From assembly GCA_903904835.1 (NCBI GenBank), contig CAIVEI010000078.1:1-51944 (forward strand): a stretch of DNA of 51,944 bases. The letters are read 5' to 3'. Positions 26,666-35,739 of the stretch are shown here, in pieces. The stretch's first letter is position 1. The number at the start of each line of letters is the position of its first letter. The stretch is from an uncultured Schlesneria sp. (lineage in GTDB: Bacteria > Planctomycetota > Planctomycetia > Planctomycetales > Planctomycetaceae). Under the pieces are notes generated by a model. It was not told where the DNA came from and did not search any database. It saw only the letters and a program-made list of their open reading frames with translations. A program made the translations under genes and the position numbers.

Positions 26666-29002
26666 TTACATCCCATTATCCTGAGGGTAAACGAGCAAAC
26701 GATCGTGCGCGAGAAGAATCAGATCGGCCAAACCGTCACCTGTCACGTCCGTAATCAGCGCTTCACGGGGCTCTGCGTCTTTCGTGTCGTCGTCGTTTCG
26801 AAATGACTTCTGTTCGTAAATCTTAAAATAAAGAGCGTGTTTCAAACCGGTTTCGGGCCGATACTGGATGATTTCAATAAAGTGGCTGCGTGTATCGGTC
26901 ATCGCCAGATCTACGTGGCCATCGCCATTCAAGTCGCCAGCGATAACATCCGTTGGATAAACTTTGTCGAGCTGACTCTCAAACGCCGCAAGCTCCTTCA
27001 AGGCGGGCGACGTTCCACCCGCGAACAAGATCGCGAACTTGTCTGCCCCGAACAGGATAAGATCGTCATGGTGATCGCCATTTAAATCGGCGACCTTCAA
27101 CGATTTGAGCTGAAATTCACCGATATCGATCTCTTTCCATGGCTGATAGCTGCCGTCAATTTTTCTCAGCACCCGCAATTTGCGAAGACCTGAATCCACC
27201 AGCGTAATTTCGGGATCTCCTTCGCCATTCAAATCAACGACTGTCCCGGCTACAATTCTTGAATTGGATTCGGTCACGTTGAACTGATCGGCGACTTCCC
27301 ACCGCTTCTGGGGACTGAGAATCATATGCCGGGCAAAATTCTCTTGAGTGACGAGTAGCCCTTTCTTGCCTCCGAGCGAGCACAGGCTGACCGCACCTGA
27401 TCCAACCGCACCTACCCCCAGATTCCCCGTTGTCAGGATCTCGACGGGGAGTCCTTCGGCATTCAAGCCAAACAACTGGGGTGGCTTCGAGCCTTGAAAG
27501 ATCAGGAACTCGGGTCGTTCATCTCCGAAAACGTCGGCGAGTAAAAGCCGTTCCGGAGTCCCCTTCAGTTCCAAGGTCACTGCGAGCTTGTCACCGAATT
27601 TCACCGGCTGCCAATCGTCCTTTCCCACACGCTTCATCGCCTGCAGAGAATATTCCGATGTCCGATCCTTTTTGGTCTTGGCGATGAACAGGACTTCCAG
27701 TTTTCCATCGCTGTCGAGGTCGACCAATTCAATCACCGAAGCGTCCGCTTCCGTCGGGATTGATTGCGGAAACGTCAACCGTCCGTCTTGAATCCGACTG
27801 ACGCCAAGTGTCTTTTCCGATGCGCTGTGAACGACAAGATCGGATTTTCCATCCCCGTCCAGATCGGCTGCATGAATCTGGTCCGAGCCGGTCAAGCTAG
27901 GAAACGGAGTCCCCATGTCCAACCCCTGGCCCTTGGTCTGTTTAAAAAACAAAACCCGAGAGGCATCCGGATCGGACACCACCACGTCGCTTAAACCGTC
28001 CCCATCAAAATCGCCAACGGCCAGGTCACGATCTTTTCCAGAACCTTGCTTGCCAAACCCGTATTGAATCAACCTTTCGGGCAATTCATGTTCCGCTAAC
28101 TTCTTCTGTTCCACGTTCAGAAGTTTCAATCGCCCGGTTCGCGAGTCGATCGTGAGAATCTCGTGACCCGGCTTTCCATCAATATCCCGTAGCGATACGG
28201 CACGGGGTCGCTCCAGATCGAATACGTACTCAGGCCCCAATTGGCCGTTGCTCTGCTGAAGCCGTGCACCCAAAACTCGATTCAATCCTTCACCTGCGAG
28301 GTAACACAGATCCAGCCGACCATCCCCATCAAGATCGGCAATCTGGGCTAAACCCAATTTGTCCGAAGTGTTCATCAGGCGACGGGGTGTCCCGAGGACT
28401 CCTTTTTCTGTTTGATACAACAGAATCGTTTCAAACTTGCCCAGGATTACCAGATCGTCGAGACCGTTCCCGTCGAGATCCCCTGCGGTGAGAAACCATT
28501 GAGTCGGAGCGACGTCAGGAATGCGTTGTTGTTTCTTCTCGGTCCACTCGCCGACAACGGGCTGGTACCGGATAACGAGTTGATCAGGAGTTCCAAAATA
28601 GACGATGTCCGTACGACCATCGCCATTGAAATCTCCGAGCGCTAACGCGGCGATATCATGATCCACAGGTATTTTTTTATGATCGAAGCGCCAATCATTA
28701 TCGATCACGTTGACGTCGGTTCGGCCCGCTGGTGCCTCCTTGATTGCACCACGGTCTTTGCGTTGAAACAACACGTCGAGTCGGCTGTGGCTGTTATCAA
28801 CCAGGATCAGATCCGTCAAACCATCGTGGTTCAGGTCGCCATTCAGCAAGTTTGCAGAACGTTCTGCCAACTTGAATACTTCTACCGGCCTGAACCCGTA
28901 ATACTTAGCCAACGTCGATTCTTCTTCTTGCGCAAAGCCAAATCCTGCCGCAAAGCTGATCATGGCAACAAAAAGTATCGATCGTCGGAGTGATGTCCGC
29001 AT
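26666..29002 (-). CDS. FG-GAP/VCBS repeat secreted protein
   Basis: 778-aa exported protein with a signal peptide at residues 1-24 (RRSILFVAMISFAAGFGFAQ). It carries about eleven FG-GAP/VCBS-type calcium loops of the form DxNxDGxxD, for example GDLNHDGLTDLIL, GDFNGDGRTDIVY, ADLDGDGRLDLCY, GDFDGDGLSDVVV, ADLDGDGKSDLVV and GDLNGDGHVDLAM, spread evenly along the chain. This is the pattern of one or two integrin-alpha-like beta-propellers. No enzyme domain or cell-wall anchor is seen. The upstream frame to 29098 is ignored because the signal peptide fixes the start at 29002. It is in line with the STAS and kinase genes, 135 bp before the STAS gene. Likely a surface or paryphoplasm binding protein; the ligand is unknown. 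Confidence 0.88.
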   Translation of the reverse strand: MRTSLRRSILFVAMISFAAGFGFAQEEESTLAKYYGFRPVEVFKLAERSANLLNGDLNHDGLTDLILVDNSHSRLDVLFQRKDRGAIKEAPAGRTDVNVIDNDWRFDHKKIPVDHDIAALALGDFNGDGRTDIVYFGTPDQLVIRYQPVVGEWTEKKQQRIPDVAPTQWFLTAGDLDGNGLDDLVILGKFETILLYQTEKGVLGTPRRLMNTSDKLGLAQIADLDGDGRLDLCYLAGEGLNRVLGARLQQSNGQLGPEYVFDLERPRAVSLRDIDGKPGHEILTIDSRTGRLKLLNVEQKKLAEHELPERLIQYGFGKQGSGKDRDLAVGDFDGDGLSDVVVSDPDASRVLFFKQTKGQGLDMGTPFPSLTGSDQIHAADLDGDGKSDLVVHSASEKTLGVSRIQDGRLTFPQSIPTEADASVIELVDLDSDGKLEVLFIAKTKKDRTSEYSLQAMKRVGKDDWQPVKFGDKLAVTLELKGTPERLLLADVFGDERPEFLIFQGSKPPQLFGLNAEGLPVEILTTGNLGVGAVGSGAVSLCSLGGKKGLLVTQENFARHMILSPQKRWEVADQFNVTESNSRIVAGTVVDLNGEGDPEITLVDSGLRKLRVLRKIDGSYQPWKEIDIGEFQLKSLKVADLNGDHHDDLILFGADKFAILFAGGTSPALKELAAFESQLDKVYPTDVIAGDLNGDGHVDLAMTDTRSHFIEIIQYRPETGLKHALYFKIYEQKSFRNDDDTKDAEPREALITDVTGDGLADLILLAHDRLLVYPQDNGM

Positions 29003-29124
29003 GAATTCCGTTCCTTCCTTCAATAACTCAAGAAATGAATTGGGAAGATAGAGTAATCGGGAAAGACGAGGGACGATAGAGAAACGAGCAAAACACATGC
29101 GATCGGCGGACCGGAATTCCGGTC

Positions 29125-29234
29125 GAAACTCGGGGTGCTACGGTTTTGGAGTCTTCGACAAGGCCGTCTCTTCACGGTTCTACAACGTGTCCGAAGAGCA
29201 CCGCTTTACTGATGACCATAAAACCGTGGCACCC
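29125..29234. repeat. 110-bp palindromic dispersed repeat, copy 2
   Basis: Same length and boundaries as the copy at 17068-17177, from GAAACTCGGGGTGCTACGG to AAAACCGTGGCACCC. The ends are inverted repeats and the interior partly self-complementary. It sits between the FG-GAP gene and the end of the EF-hand gene, just beyond the EF-hand stop on the minus strand. In both places the element lies within 35 bp of a gene's 3' end, which fits a terminator or mRNA-protecting role. No target-site duplication is obvious. Confidence 0.75.
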
Positions 29235-29268
29235 ATTTTCACCGCTTTTTGCTTAACACAATCGATGG

Positions 29269-30969
29269 CTATTCAACCGAACGTGTCCCAGTGACGGCTT
29301 CCGTCAAGTCGATAAAACCATCATGGTTCCGGTCAAGCTGCTCAAACGTGGCGGTTTCACCAAGAAACTCGCGACGCGACACCTCACCGTCGCGGTTCTT
29401 GTCCATTTTGCGAAACCACAGCGGACCCGATGTACGCTCCGCTGGCGTTCCTGCTTGAACCATCCCGGCGTCGATCAGAAGATTTCCGCCGAGTGCTGGC
29501 AAGTTCCCTCGGGCAATCGTCAACCGATATTGAAGTGGCACCTCGGACTCAGAAAGCAAACCGTCACCGTCCTTGTCCCATAACGACAGCTTGTCTGCCG
29601 CAGCCTGCAATTCGCGAAACGAAAGACGACGGTCTCGATCGGTATCGAGGATTTCAAACAATGTTCTCCCCTGTTCGTTAATCGATAACACCGTTCGACT
29701 GCGAGCGGCGTCAAATCGAACTTGAAAATAGGCAATCAGTTCGTTGAGAAACACCTTGCCATTTTTGTCTGCATCAAGGTTTTCAAACGTGGCACCGTAA
29801 AGAAAGGCACGTTCCGCTTCTGATTTTTCCAGATACCCATTTGCATCCGCATCAGCCGCCATGAATTGCGGTTTCATAAATGTCTCGGCCGTCCCGACAT
29901 CGTACGACGCACCTCGAACAACACTCAGTTGAGTTGTTCCAAGATTAATGTTGGCGGACCCGTCTGGCGTCGTTTTCAACTTTTCCTGAATCTCTTCCCG
30001 CACAGACTTTGCAGACAACGGGTCTGTTGATTCGACATTCACTGAGACTGTGACCGTCGCGTCGGGAGACGTCAGAAACTGGCGAAGCTCGTCGAAATCG
30101 AGTTGACCATCACCATCCCCGTCGAATCGCGAGAATTCGGTCGCAGTCAGACCCAATTCCTTCTGACTCAGTTTTTGATTGCGAACCTTGGCACCTTCGA
30201 CACCCGATTTGACCGGATCAATGCTGTCATACTTATCGATCAATCGGCGGATCTGTTTCTGCAGCGATTCGTCGGAACCTGGTCCGAGGAAGGGGCTGGT
30301 CGATGGGGTTCGAGCTCCGTTCTGTTGTTGCTGTTGCTGAATGGCGAACTGATTGTTGATTGGGTTCAACTCGGCCAGACTGATTGTTTCGTCGTCATCA
30401 AGATCCAGTTTGCGAAGCGTTAGTAAAGCCCCCGTCAATTCTGCTGCCGACAACTTGCCATCGCCGTTTGTATCAAGTCGAGCGAATAGCGGAACCTCCG
30501 CAGTATTCGCTGCCGGCTGTCGGTTTTGTCTGTTCCCCGCCTGAGCTTGATTCTGATTCGGCTGAAACTGCATCAGAAACGGCTGTAATCCAATTCGCTT
30601 GAAATACGACAGGAATTCTTGCCGGGAAATCTTGCCATCGGCAGGACTCACGTCGGGCGACGAATCCGCCGAAACGGCTTGAGACTGTGGAATCAACTGT
30701 GCCTGAAGGGCATCTCGTGCGGTGAGGTATTTTCCTTTGGCCTCTTCCAAGGTCACGATGCCATCTTGATTTTGATCCAGCGACTTCATCAGATCATCAA
30801 CGTAGCGCTCGTACGATCCGCGCGGACTTTTCCCGCCAATCTGTACGTCCAGCTTCAACACAATCACGCCGTTGTCGCCCATGAATACGGCGTATTGCGC
30901 GTCGCCAGGCAATTCGTCGGCCATCACGGGTGCTGCGAGTAACAACACAAGTAAACCGATTTGTTTCAT
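29269..30969 (-). CDS. EF-hand repeat exported protein
   Basis: 566-aa secreted protein: signal peptide at residues 1-18 (KQIGLLVLLLAAPVMA), then ten canonical EF-hand calcium loops and one degenerate loop. Examples are LDQNQDGIVTLEEA, LDTNGDGKLSAAEL, FDGDGDGQLDFDEL, ADADANGYLEKSEA, LDADKNGKVFLNEL, WDKDGDGLLSESEV, MDKNRDGEVSRREF and LDRNHDGFIDLTEA. A Gln/Asn-rich linker (QFQPNQNQAQAGNRQ) separates early loops. Start at 30969 places the signal peptide first; 31059 is only an open-frame limit. It lies 16 bp downstream of the DUF1501 gene and is the third gene of the DUF1549/DUF1553-DUF1501 operon, so it may bind calcium or help fold its partners outside the cytoplasm. That link is inferred from position. 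Confidence 0.88.
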   Translation of the reverse strand: MKQIGLLVLLLAAPVMADELPGDAQYAVFMGDNGVIVLKLDVQIGGKSPRGSYERYVDDLMKSLDQNQDGIVTLEEAKGKYLTARDALQAQLIPQSQAVSADSSPDVSPADGKISRQEFLSYFKRIGLQPFLMQFQPNQNQAQAGNRQNRQPAANTAEVPLFARLDTNGDGKLSAAELTGALLTLRKLDLDDDETISLAELNPINNQFAIQQQQQQNGARTPSTSPFLGPGSDESLQKQIRRLIDKYDSIDPVKSGVEGAKVRNQKLSQKELGLTATEFSRFDGDGDGQLDFDELRQFLTSPDATVTVSVNVESTDPLSAKSVREEIQEKLKTTPDGSANINLGTTQLSVVRGASYDVGTAETFMKPQFMAADADANGYLEKSEAERAFLYGATFENLDADKNGKVFLNELIAYFQVRFDAARSRTVLSINEQGRTLFEILDTDRDRRLSFRELQAAADKLSLWDKDGDGLLSESEVPLQYRLTIARGNLPALGGNLLIDAGMVQAGTPAERTSGPLWFRKMDKNRDGEVSRREFLGETATFEQLDRNHDGFIDLTEAVTGTRSVE

Positions 30970-30985
30970 CGAGATTTCCTTGATT

Positions 30986-32335
30986 TCAACCGACGATCTC
31001 GGTGATCGGCTTCGCCGTTGGATCGGCCAGTCGAATGGGCCTGCCGACGTTGGAAACATTTTGTTTCATCGAATCAAGTCCCAATCCTTTGCACATCGTG
31101 GCAAACAAATCTTGTACAGAAACAGGACGGTCATCGACCTTCATCCCGTCGTCGCTCGTCTTGCCAACAACTTGCCCTCCCTTGATTCCGCCGCCGCACA
31201 ACACGCTGGACCAGGCGTTGGGGAAATGGTCGCGACCCATCTGCGGATTGATTTTCGGTGTACGACCGAACTCACCCATCCAGACGATCATCGTCGAATC
31301 GAGCAACCCGCGATCTTTAAGATCGGTCATCAATGTGGCCCACGCGGGGTCGAGAACCCCCAGCAAACTTTTCACCGAGGTGAAATTTTGAGCGTGAGTG
31401 TCCCAGGCAAAGGTCTGGTTGTTGCCGACTCCGTTCAGCGAGACTTCCACAAACGGAACGCCCCGTTCAACAAGTCGACGCGCCAAAAGACAGGCCTGAC
31501 CAAATTGATTCCGCCCGTAAGCGTCACGAAGCTTCGCATCTTCGTCGTCAAGATTGAACGCCTTCACCGCCTCCGACCGCATCATCCGCACCGCTGCGGC
31601 ATAAGCTGACTGATGGCTTTCCGAGTTCAAACCTGGTCGCTGGCTGGAAAAGTCCGATTCCAGATCCCCCAGCAATGAAAGCCGAGCATCGGCCCGTTCG
31701 ACGTTAATCCCCTGCGGCAGTGCAAGGTTTTTCACAGCCAGTGACTGGTCGTAATTTGTTCCAGGCGTATTTACAACGACTCGATTGGCGTCGCCGACCA
31801 CCAGAGGCGCGAACTTTGGCCCCAGAAACCCCGGCCCGTATGCGGCGGGACTGAACTGGGTATACGGTGCCACGGCAACAAAGTTGGGAAGGTCGGAATT
31901 CTCTTGCCCAAGCTCTTTGCTGAATAGCGAACCAAGAGTCGGATAATCGATCGGGCCTTGAGGAAGATTACCGGTTCTCAACAGGTACGTCGCCCGCGTG
32001 TGATCCCCTTCTTTGGTACTCATCGAACGGATCGGGGCGCAGTACTGCATCAGTTTGGCTACTTGCGGCAGATGCTCGCAGATTTGAATCCCTGGAACCG
32101 ACGTATCGATTGGCTTGAACTGACCGCCGTTTTCATGCCCCGGCTTCATATCAAACGTATCGGTCTGAGGAGGTCCCCCGGTCATCCATAGTAGGATCAC
32201 CGACCGACGACGATCGGGCGACTTGCTGACTTCGTTTGCCAGCGCAGGCAACCAGCGCGACATCGAAGATCCAAATGCACCACAGGCGGATAACTTGATC
32301 AGATCACGCCGAGAAAGCCTACTGCGATCAGTCAT
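30986..32335 (-). CDS. DUF1501 domain-containing exported protein
   Basis: 449-aa DUF1501 protein with a classic Tat signal (SRLSRRDLIKLSACGAFG). Conserved pieces: LWMTGGPPQTDTFDMKPG near residue 48, GVPFVEVSLNGVGNN, VWMGEFGRTPKINPQMGRDHFPNAW near residue 355 (the core GEFGRTP and GRDH motifs of the family) and IKGGQVVGKT. The likely start is ATG at 32335, with AGGAG seven bases upstream; an in-frame GTG directly precedes it. It is the middle gene of a three-gene operon: DUF1549/DUF1553 63 bp upstream, EF-hand 16 bp downstream. DUF1501 and DUF1549/DUF1553 are a recurrent planctomycete pair whose substrate is unknown. Confidence 0.92.
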   Translation of the reverse strand: MTDRSRLSRRDLIKLSACGAFGSSMSRWLPALANEVSKSPDRRRSVILLWMTGGPPQTDTFDMKPGHENGGQFKPIDTSVPGIQICEHLPQVAKLMQYCAPIRSMSTKEGDHTRATYLLRTGNLPQGPIDYPTLGSLFSKELGQENSDLPNFVAVAPYTQFSPAAYGPGFLGPKFAPLVVGDANRVVVNTPGTNYDQSLAVKNLALPQGINVERADARLSLLGDLESDFSSQRPGLNSESHQSAYAAAVRMMRSEAVKAFNLDDEDAKLRDAYGRNQFGQACLLARRLVERGVPFVEVSLNGVGNNQTFAWDTHAQNFTSVKSLLGVLDPAWATLMTDLKDRGLLDSTMIVWMGEFGRTPKINPQMGRDHFPNAWSSVLCGGGIKGGQVVGKTSDDGMKVDDRPVSVQDLFATMCKGLGLDSMKQNVSNVGRPIRLADPTAKPITEIVG

Positions 32336-32398
32336 CACATAACTCCTAATTTTGAATCCTGGTTTCCGAGTAGCTTCAGCCCTCGGTCGTTTTTAATT

Positions 32399-34051
32399 CT
32401 AGTGATTAAACAAGAACTCAGAACTATTAAGCAGTGCCCAAAAGACATCGGCGAGGGCCTGCTTCTGATTCGTTAACGGTCCACCTGTATCAACATACTT
32501 CGTCAGCCTCTCCAACTCATCGGGCCGTGGCTTTCGAGTCAGTGCCGCCAGGTAAAGCGCATTGATCCGATCAGGCGTCTTCATCCACGGAAATTCAACA
32601 ACCGCTGTCAGTGTCGAACTCTGGTCCAGGTTGGTTGCCGCCGAAGTAAACTGGCCGTTCATCAATGCCAAGGCTTGCAGAATCGATGTCTGCCGCTCGG
32701 TCGGAGAATTATTATCGGGAGCAAACAGTTCCAGAAATTCGCCTCGCGCCCCGTTCTGATTGAACTGAAACGGTTGCTGCTGCTGGAACGATTCCAGATG
32801 CCCGACGGCGACGGCGATCGAATCGAATAATTGCTCGCCCGTCAGCCCCTGCACTGCCATTCTGGCAAACTGCTGCGGCTCGTTCTGCGAATCGTGAGTT
32901 TTACGACTGGTCCGCTGATACGTCTGCGATGCGGTGATCCCTCGAATCAGGTACTTCAAGTCGAAATCATGAGCCGCAAAGTCTGCCGCCAGTTCGTCCA
33001 ATAGCTCTGGGTGGCTCGGTTTGTTTGTCCCACCAAAATCGTCAATCGGATCAACGATTCCCACCCCGAAGAAATGTCCCCATAAGCGATTGACCACGGC
33101 TTTGGCGAAATAGGGATTTTGTTTCGCTGTCATCCAGTCTGCTAATGTCTTACGCGAACTGATTCGTGTTCGCCATTGCGGTTGAGTCCCATCCAGATAA
33201 GTCGCCTGGACCACCGTTTCATGATCGGGAATCGTCAATTCCCGTCTGTCAAACACTTCCTTGACCTGGCCGATGGCGTCTTCATTTCGAGTCGTCCGTT
33301 CGATCCCTGCAAAGAATGCGGCATAACCCCAGAACTGTTCCTGTTTCCACGAGTCATACGGATGGTTATGACACTGGGCACATTCAATTCGAATACCCAG
33401 AAACATTCGCGAAGTGGCAGCAGCGAGGTTCTCCGGCTTGATCTGCTTGGTCGTGAAAAAGGCAATAGGCGATACCGCGCCAGTATTCTGCAGCGCCGCA
33501 TTCATACTTCGATCACCCGCAAGAGGTGTCGTCAGCAGCTCATGAACCATGGTATCGTAGTGAGTGTTATTCCCAAGGTGTTGCCTGAGCCATGCCTGAA
33601 ACCCTGGTCGCTGAGCCTGCCCCTGTAAGTCCGTCGCCGACTCGGGCATCATGACCCGAGTCCATAAATTACTGAAATTGGTGATGTAATGGGGACTTTC
33701 AAGCAATTGGTCAACCAGCCTACGCCGTTGATCGAGTGATTCGTCGCGAAGGAATTGCCGTGCATCGGCCACGGGCGGAATGGAACCCGCAACATGCAGC
33801 GACACACGACGTAGAAACTCGGCATCTCCCGCCCTGGGTGCCGGGGTCACACCGTCAGATTTCCAGCGAGCCTCGATCCGCCGATCAATCAGATCGGCCA
33901 GATTCTGAACTTCGTCCCCCATGACATCATCGACGAAAATCAGCACCAGACTGATCAATAACGCCCATGACAATGATCTTGTTCTTGGAAAAAGAACATC
34001 GAATCGAGAACCTTTTGTACCGAAGACATGCGATCGAGCCGTTTGTGCCAT
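32399..34051 (-). CDS. DUF1549/DUF1553 cytochrome-like exported protein
   Basis: 550-aa short-form PSCyt2/PSD1 protein. An N-terminal hydrophobic segment at about residues 27-44 (SLSWALLISLVLIFVDDVMG) acts as signal peptide or anchor. DUF1549 follows (about 50-260) with RRVSLHVAGSIP and CAQCHNHPYDSWKQ (a CxxCH haem-type motif near 225), then DUF1553 (about 300-540) with NRLWGHFFGVGIVDPIDDFG and SHPELLDELA. It lacks the PSCyt1 domain of the 9520 gene. It is the first gene of the three-gene operon; the ATG at 34051 has GGAA upstream. Sequence layout is close to the gene at 38271, so the two operons are probably paralogous. The reaction is unknown. Confidence 0.92.
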   Translation of the reverse strand: MAQTARSHVFGTKGSRFDVLFPRTRSLSWALLISLVLIFVDDVMGDEVQNLADLIDRRIEARWKSDGVTPAPRAGDAEFLRRVSLHVAGSIPPVADARQFLRDESLDQRRRLVDQLLESPHYITNFSNLWTRVMMPESATDLQGQAQRPGFQAWLRQHLGNNTHYDTMVHELLTTPLAGDRSMNAALQNTGAVSPIAFFTTKQIKPENLAAATSRMFLGIRIECAQCHNHPYDSWKQEQFWGYAAFFAGIERTTRNEDAIGQVKEVFDRRELTIPDHETVVQATYLDGTQPQWRTRISSRKTLADWMTAKQNPYFAKAVVNRLWGHFFGVGIVDPIDDFGGTNKPSHPELLDELAADFAAHDFDLKYLIRGITASQTYQRTSRKTHDSQNEPQQFARMAVQGLTGEQLFDSIAVAVGHLESFQQQQPFQFNQNGARGEFLELFAPDNNSPTERQTSILQALALMNGQFTSAATNLDQSSTLTAVVEFPWMKTPDRINALYLAALTRKPRPDELERLTKYVDTGGPLTNQKQALADVFWALLNSSEFLFNH

Positions 34052-34464
34052 GATTCAGTTCCCAAACCAACCCAGGACGATTCCGGTAATCCGTTTAGAC
34101 CCCCAACCATTAACAGACGGAACGTCTGATTTGTCAAGCCCGTTCCCTTTGTCCCTGTCACTTCGCCGGATAATGAACGCCGAATTCCCTTGAAAACCCA
34201 ACGCGGGCTTCGTCCGCAACCCAATGTCAGTACAAGGCTCCCGCGAATCCGCTAAGTCAATGTGTGCACCTGTTTCGCGGCTCGGCAGGAGCCTCGCCCT
34301 CCCGGCGTTTTCCAGTTTGTTAGTCACACCCGGCCCAAACTCTCCGCGACAATCCGAAGAGTTCTTCAGTCGAGACTTGCCGAATCCTCCTCCCTTTTGG
34401 TTAGAATTAGGAAAGTCCTTTCAAGTCGTTCGCAGGTTCGTTTTGCATCTGTCTGGAGTTTTTT
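34052..34464. other. Divergent intergenic region before the PilT-type gene
   Basis: 413 bp between divergent genes (DUF1549/DUF1553 on minus, pilT-like on plus). It contains a GC-rich motif, GCTCGGCAGGAGCCTCGCCC, at about 34278-34297, of the kind often dispersed in intergenic DNA, present once here. No gene and no firmly identified promoter boxes. Confidence 0.4.
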
Positions 34465-35631
34465 ATGAGTGGTCACGAAGAATCACATGGATCCAAGCCC
34501 GCGGCCGGGATTCGACTCGGTACGAAAAAGGAAGATTTGCCTGTCAACAAGCTGTTCCGGGCACTGATCGATTTGAATGGTTCCGACTTGCACCTGCAAG
34601 TGGGCAAGCCTGCGATCCTGCGAGTCAAAGGCTCACTTCAACCGCTCGATATGCCTCCGATCGATGAAGAAAAAATGCGCGAGTGGTGCTGGCCACTGAT
34701 GGACGAACGTAATCAGCAGATTTTCAATGATACCGGAGGGGCGGACTTTGCTCACGTCGTTGAACACAAAGGCGAACCGTGGCGGTTCCGCGTGAATTTG
34801 TTTATCCAGATGAGCAAAATGGGGATGGTGACTCGTAAGGTTGAACGGAGCATTCCGAACTTCGAGGGGCTGTTCCTGCCACCCATTCTCGAAAACTTGT
34901 GCGTCTACGATCAGGGAATGGTGCTACTCGCCGGTGTGACCGGTTCTGGTAAGTCGACTACGATCGCCTCGATGCTCGACTGGGTCAACCGCAATCATAA
35001 GAAGCATATTCTGACGATCGAAGACCCTGTCGAATTCGTGTACAAGGCCGACAAGTGCCTGATCAACCAGCGAGAACTGGGCCAGGATGTCAGTGACTTC
35101 CATACCGCGATGAAACATGCGGTGCGTGAAGACCCCGACATCATGCTGGTGGGTGAAATGCGAGACCGTGAAACGTTCGAAACCGCCATGCACGCGGCGG
35201 AAACCGGGCACCTGGTGTTCGGGACGATTCACGCGTCGTCCGCCCCGTCAACCATTGGCCGTATTCTCGACTTGTTCCCTCAAACGATGCACCGAGCGCT
35301 TCGATCGTCCATGGGCTTCAACATGAAGGCCATTGTCGCTCAGAAATTGTTGCCCACGATTCTAGATAAGCCAAAGCGAGTCCCTATCACCGAGATCATG
35401 ATTTTCAACGGCACGATTCGAAAACTGATTCTCGAAGAACAGGACGAAAAGCTGCCCGCAGCGATCCGTATCGGTAAAGCGGAAGGGATGCAGCAGTTCA
35501 ACGATAGCCTGTTCCACTTCGTCACGAAAGAATTCGTCAGTCGCGCCGAAGCTTTCGAAATCAGCCCCAACGTCGAAGAACTGAAAATGATGCTGAAGGG
35601 GATCAACGTCAAATCGTCGGGGATTTTGTAA
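34465..35631 (+). CDS. pilT: PilT/PilU-type retraction ATPase
   Basis: 388-aa hexameric secretion ATPase of the PilT branch, which powers type IV pilus retraction for twitching, surface sensing and DNA uptake. An N-terminal PAS-like domain (GSDLHLQVGKPAILRV) is followed by the ATPase core: Walker A AGVTGSGKST (residues 156-165), the Asp box TIEDPVEFVY, Walker B DPDIMLVGE with E231, and the His box GHLVFGTIHASSA. Further marks are the LLPT and MIFNGTIRKLI stretches. Length fits PilT. The start has GGAG six bases upstream. No pilin, PilB or PilC is nearby, and PilT versus PilU cannot be decided by eye. A strong hairpin follows the gene. Confidence 0.92.
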   Translation: MSGHEESHGSKPAAGIRLGTKKEDLPVNKLFRALIDLNGSDLHLQVGKPAILRVKGSLQPLDMPPIDEEKMREWCWPLMDERNQQIFNDTGGADFAHVVEHKGEPWRFRVNLFIQMSKMGMVTRKVERSIPNFEGLFLPPILENLCVYDQGMVLLAGVTGSGKSTTIASMLDWVNRNHKKHILTIEDPVEFVYKADKCLINQRELGQDVSDFHTAMKHAVREDPDIMLVGEMRDRETFETAMHAAETGHLVFGTIHASSAPSTIGRILDLFPQTMHRALRSSMGFNMKAIVAQKLLPTILDKPKRVPITEIMIFNGTIRKLILEEQDEKLPAAIRIGKAEGMQQFNDSLFHFVTKEFVSRAEAFEISPNVEELKMMLKGINVKSSGIL

Positions 35632-35645
35632 GCAAGCGACCTCAA

Positions 35646-35681
35646 ATAAGTCCCATTTGTCTCATAAGTCCTATCTGTCCC
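35646..35681. repeat. Tandem 18-bp direct repeat
   Basis: ATAAGTCCCATTTGTCTC (35646-35663) is followed at once by ATAAGTCCTATCTGTCCC (35664-35681), 15 of 18 bases identical. It lies 15 bp after the PilT-type stop and runs into the hairpin. Function unknown; a small dispersed intergenic repeat is likely. Confidence 0.6.
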
Positions 35682-35716
35682 ATCCGGCTTTCACCAACAG
35701 CGGAAAGCCGGATGGG
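35679..35716. terminator. Strong hairpin between pilT and zinc-ribbon gene
   Basis: Perfect 14-base arms, CCCATCCGGCTTTC at 35679-35692 and GAAAGCCGGATGGG at 35703-35716, with a 10-base loop. It lies between the ends of convergent genes (PilT-type on plus, zinc-ribbon protein on minus), so it could stop transcription from both sides. There is no long T-run on either strand, so strength is uncertain. Confidence 0.55.
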
Positions 35717-35739
35717 CGATCAGGCCCACTGCCCGACTT

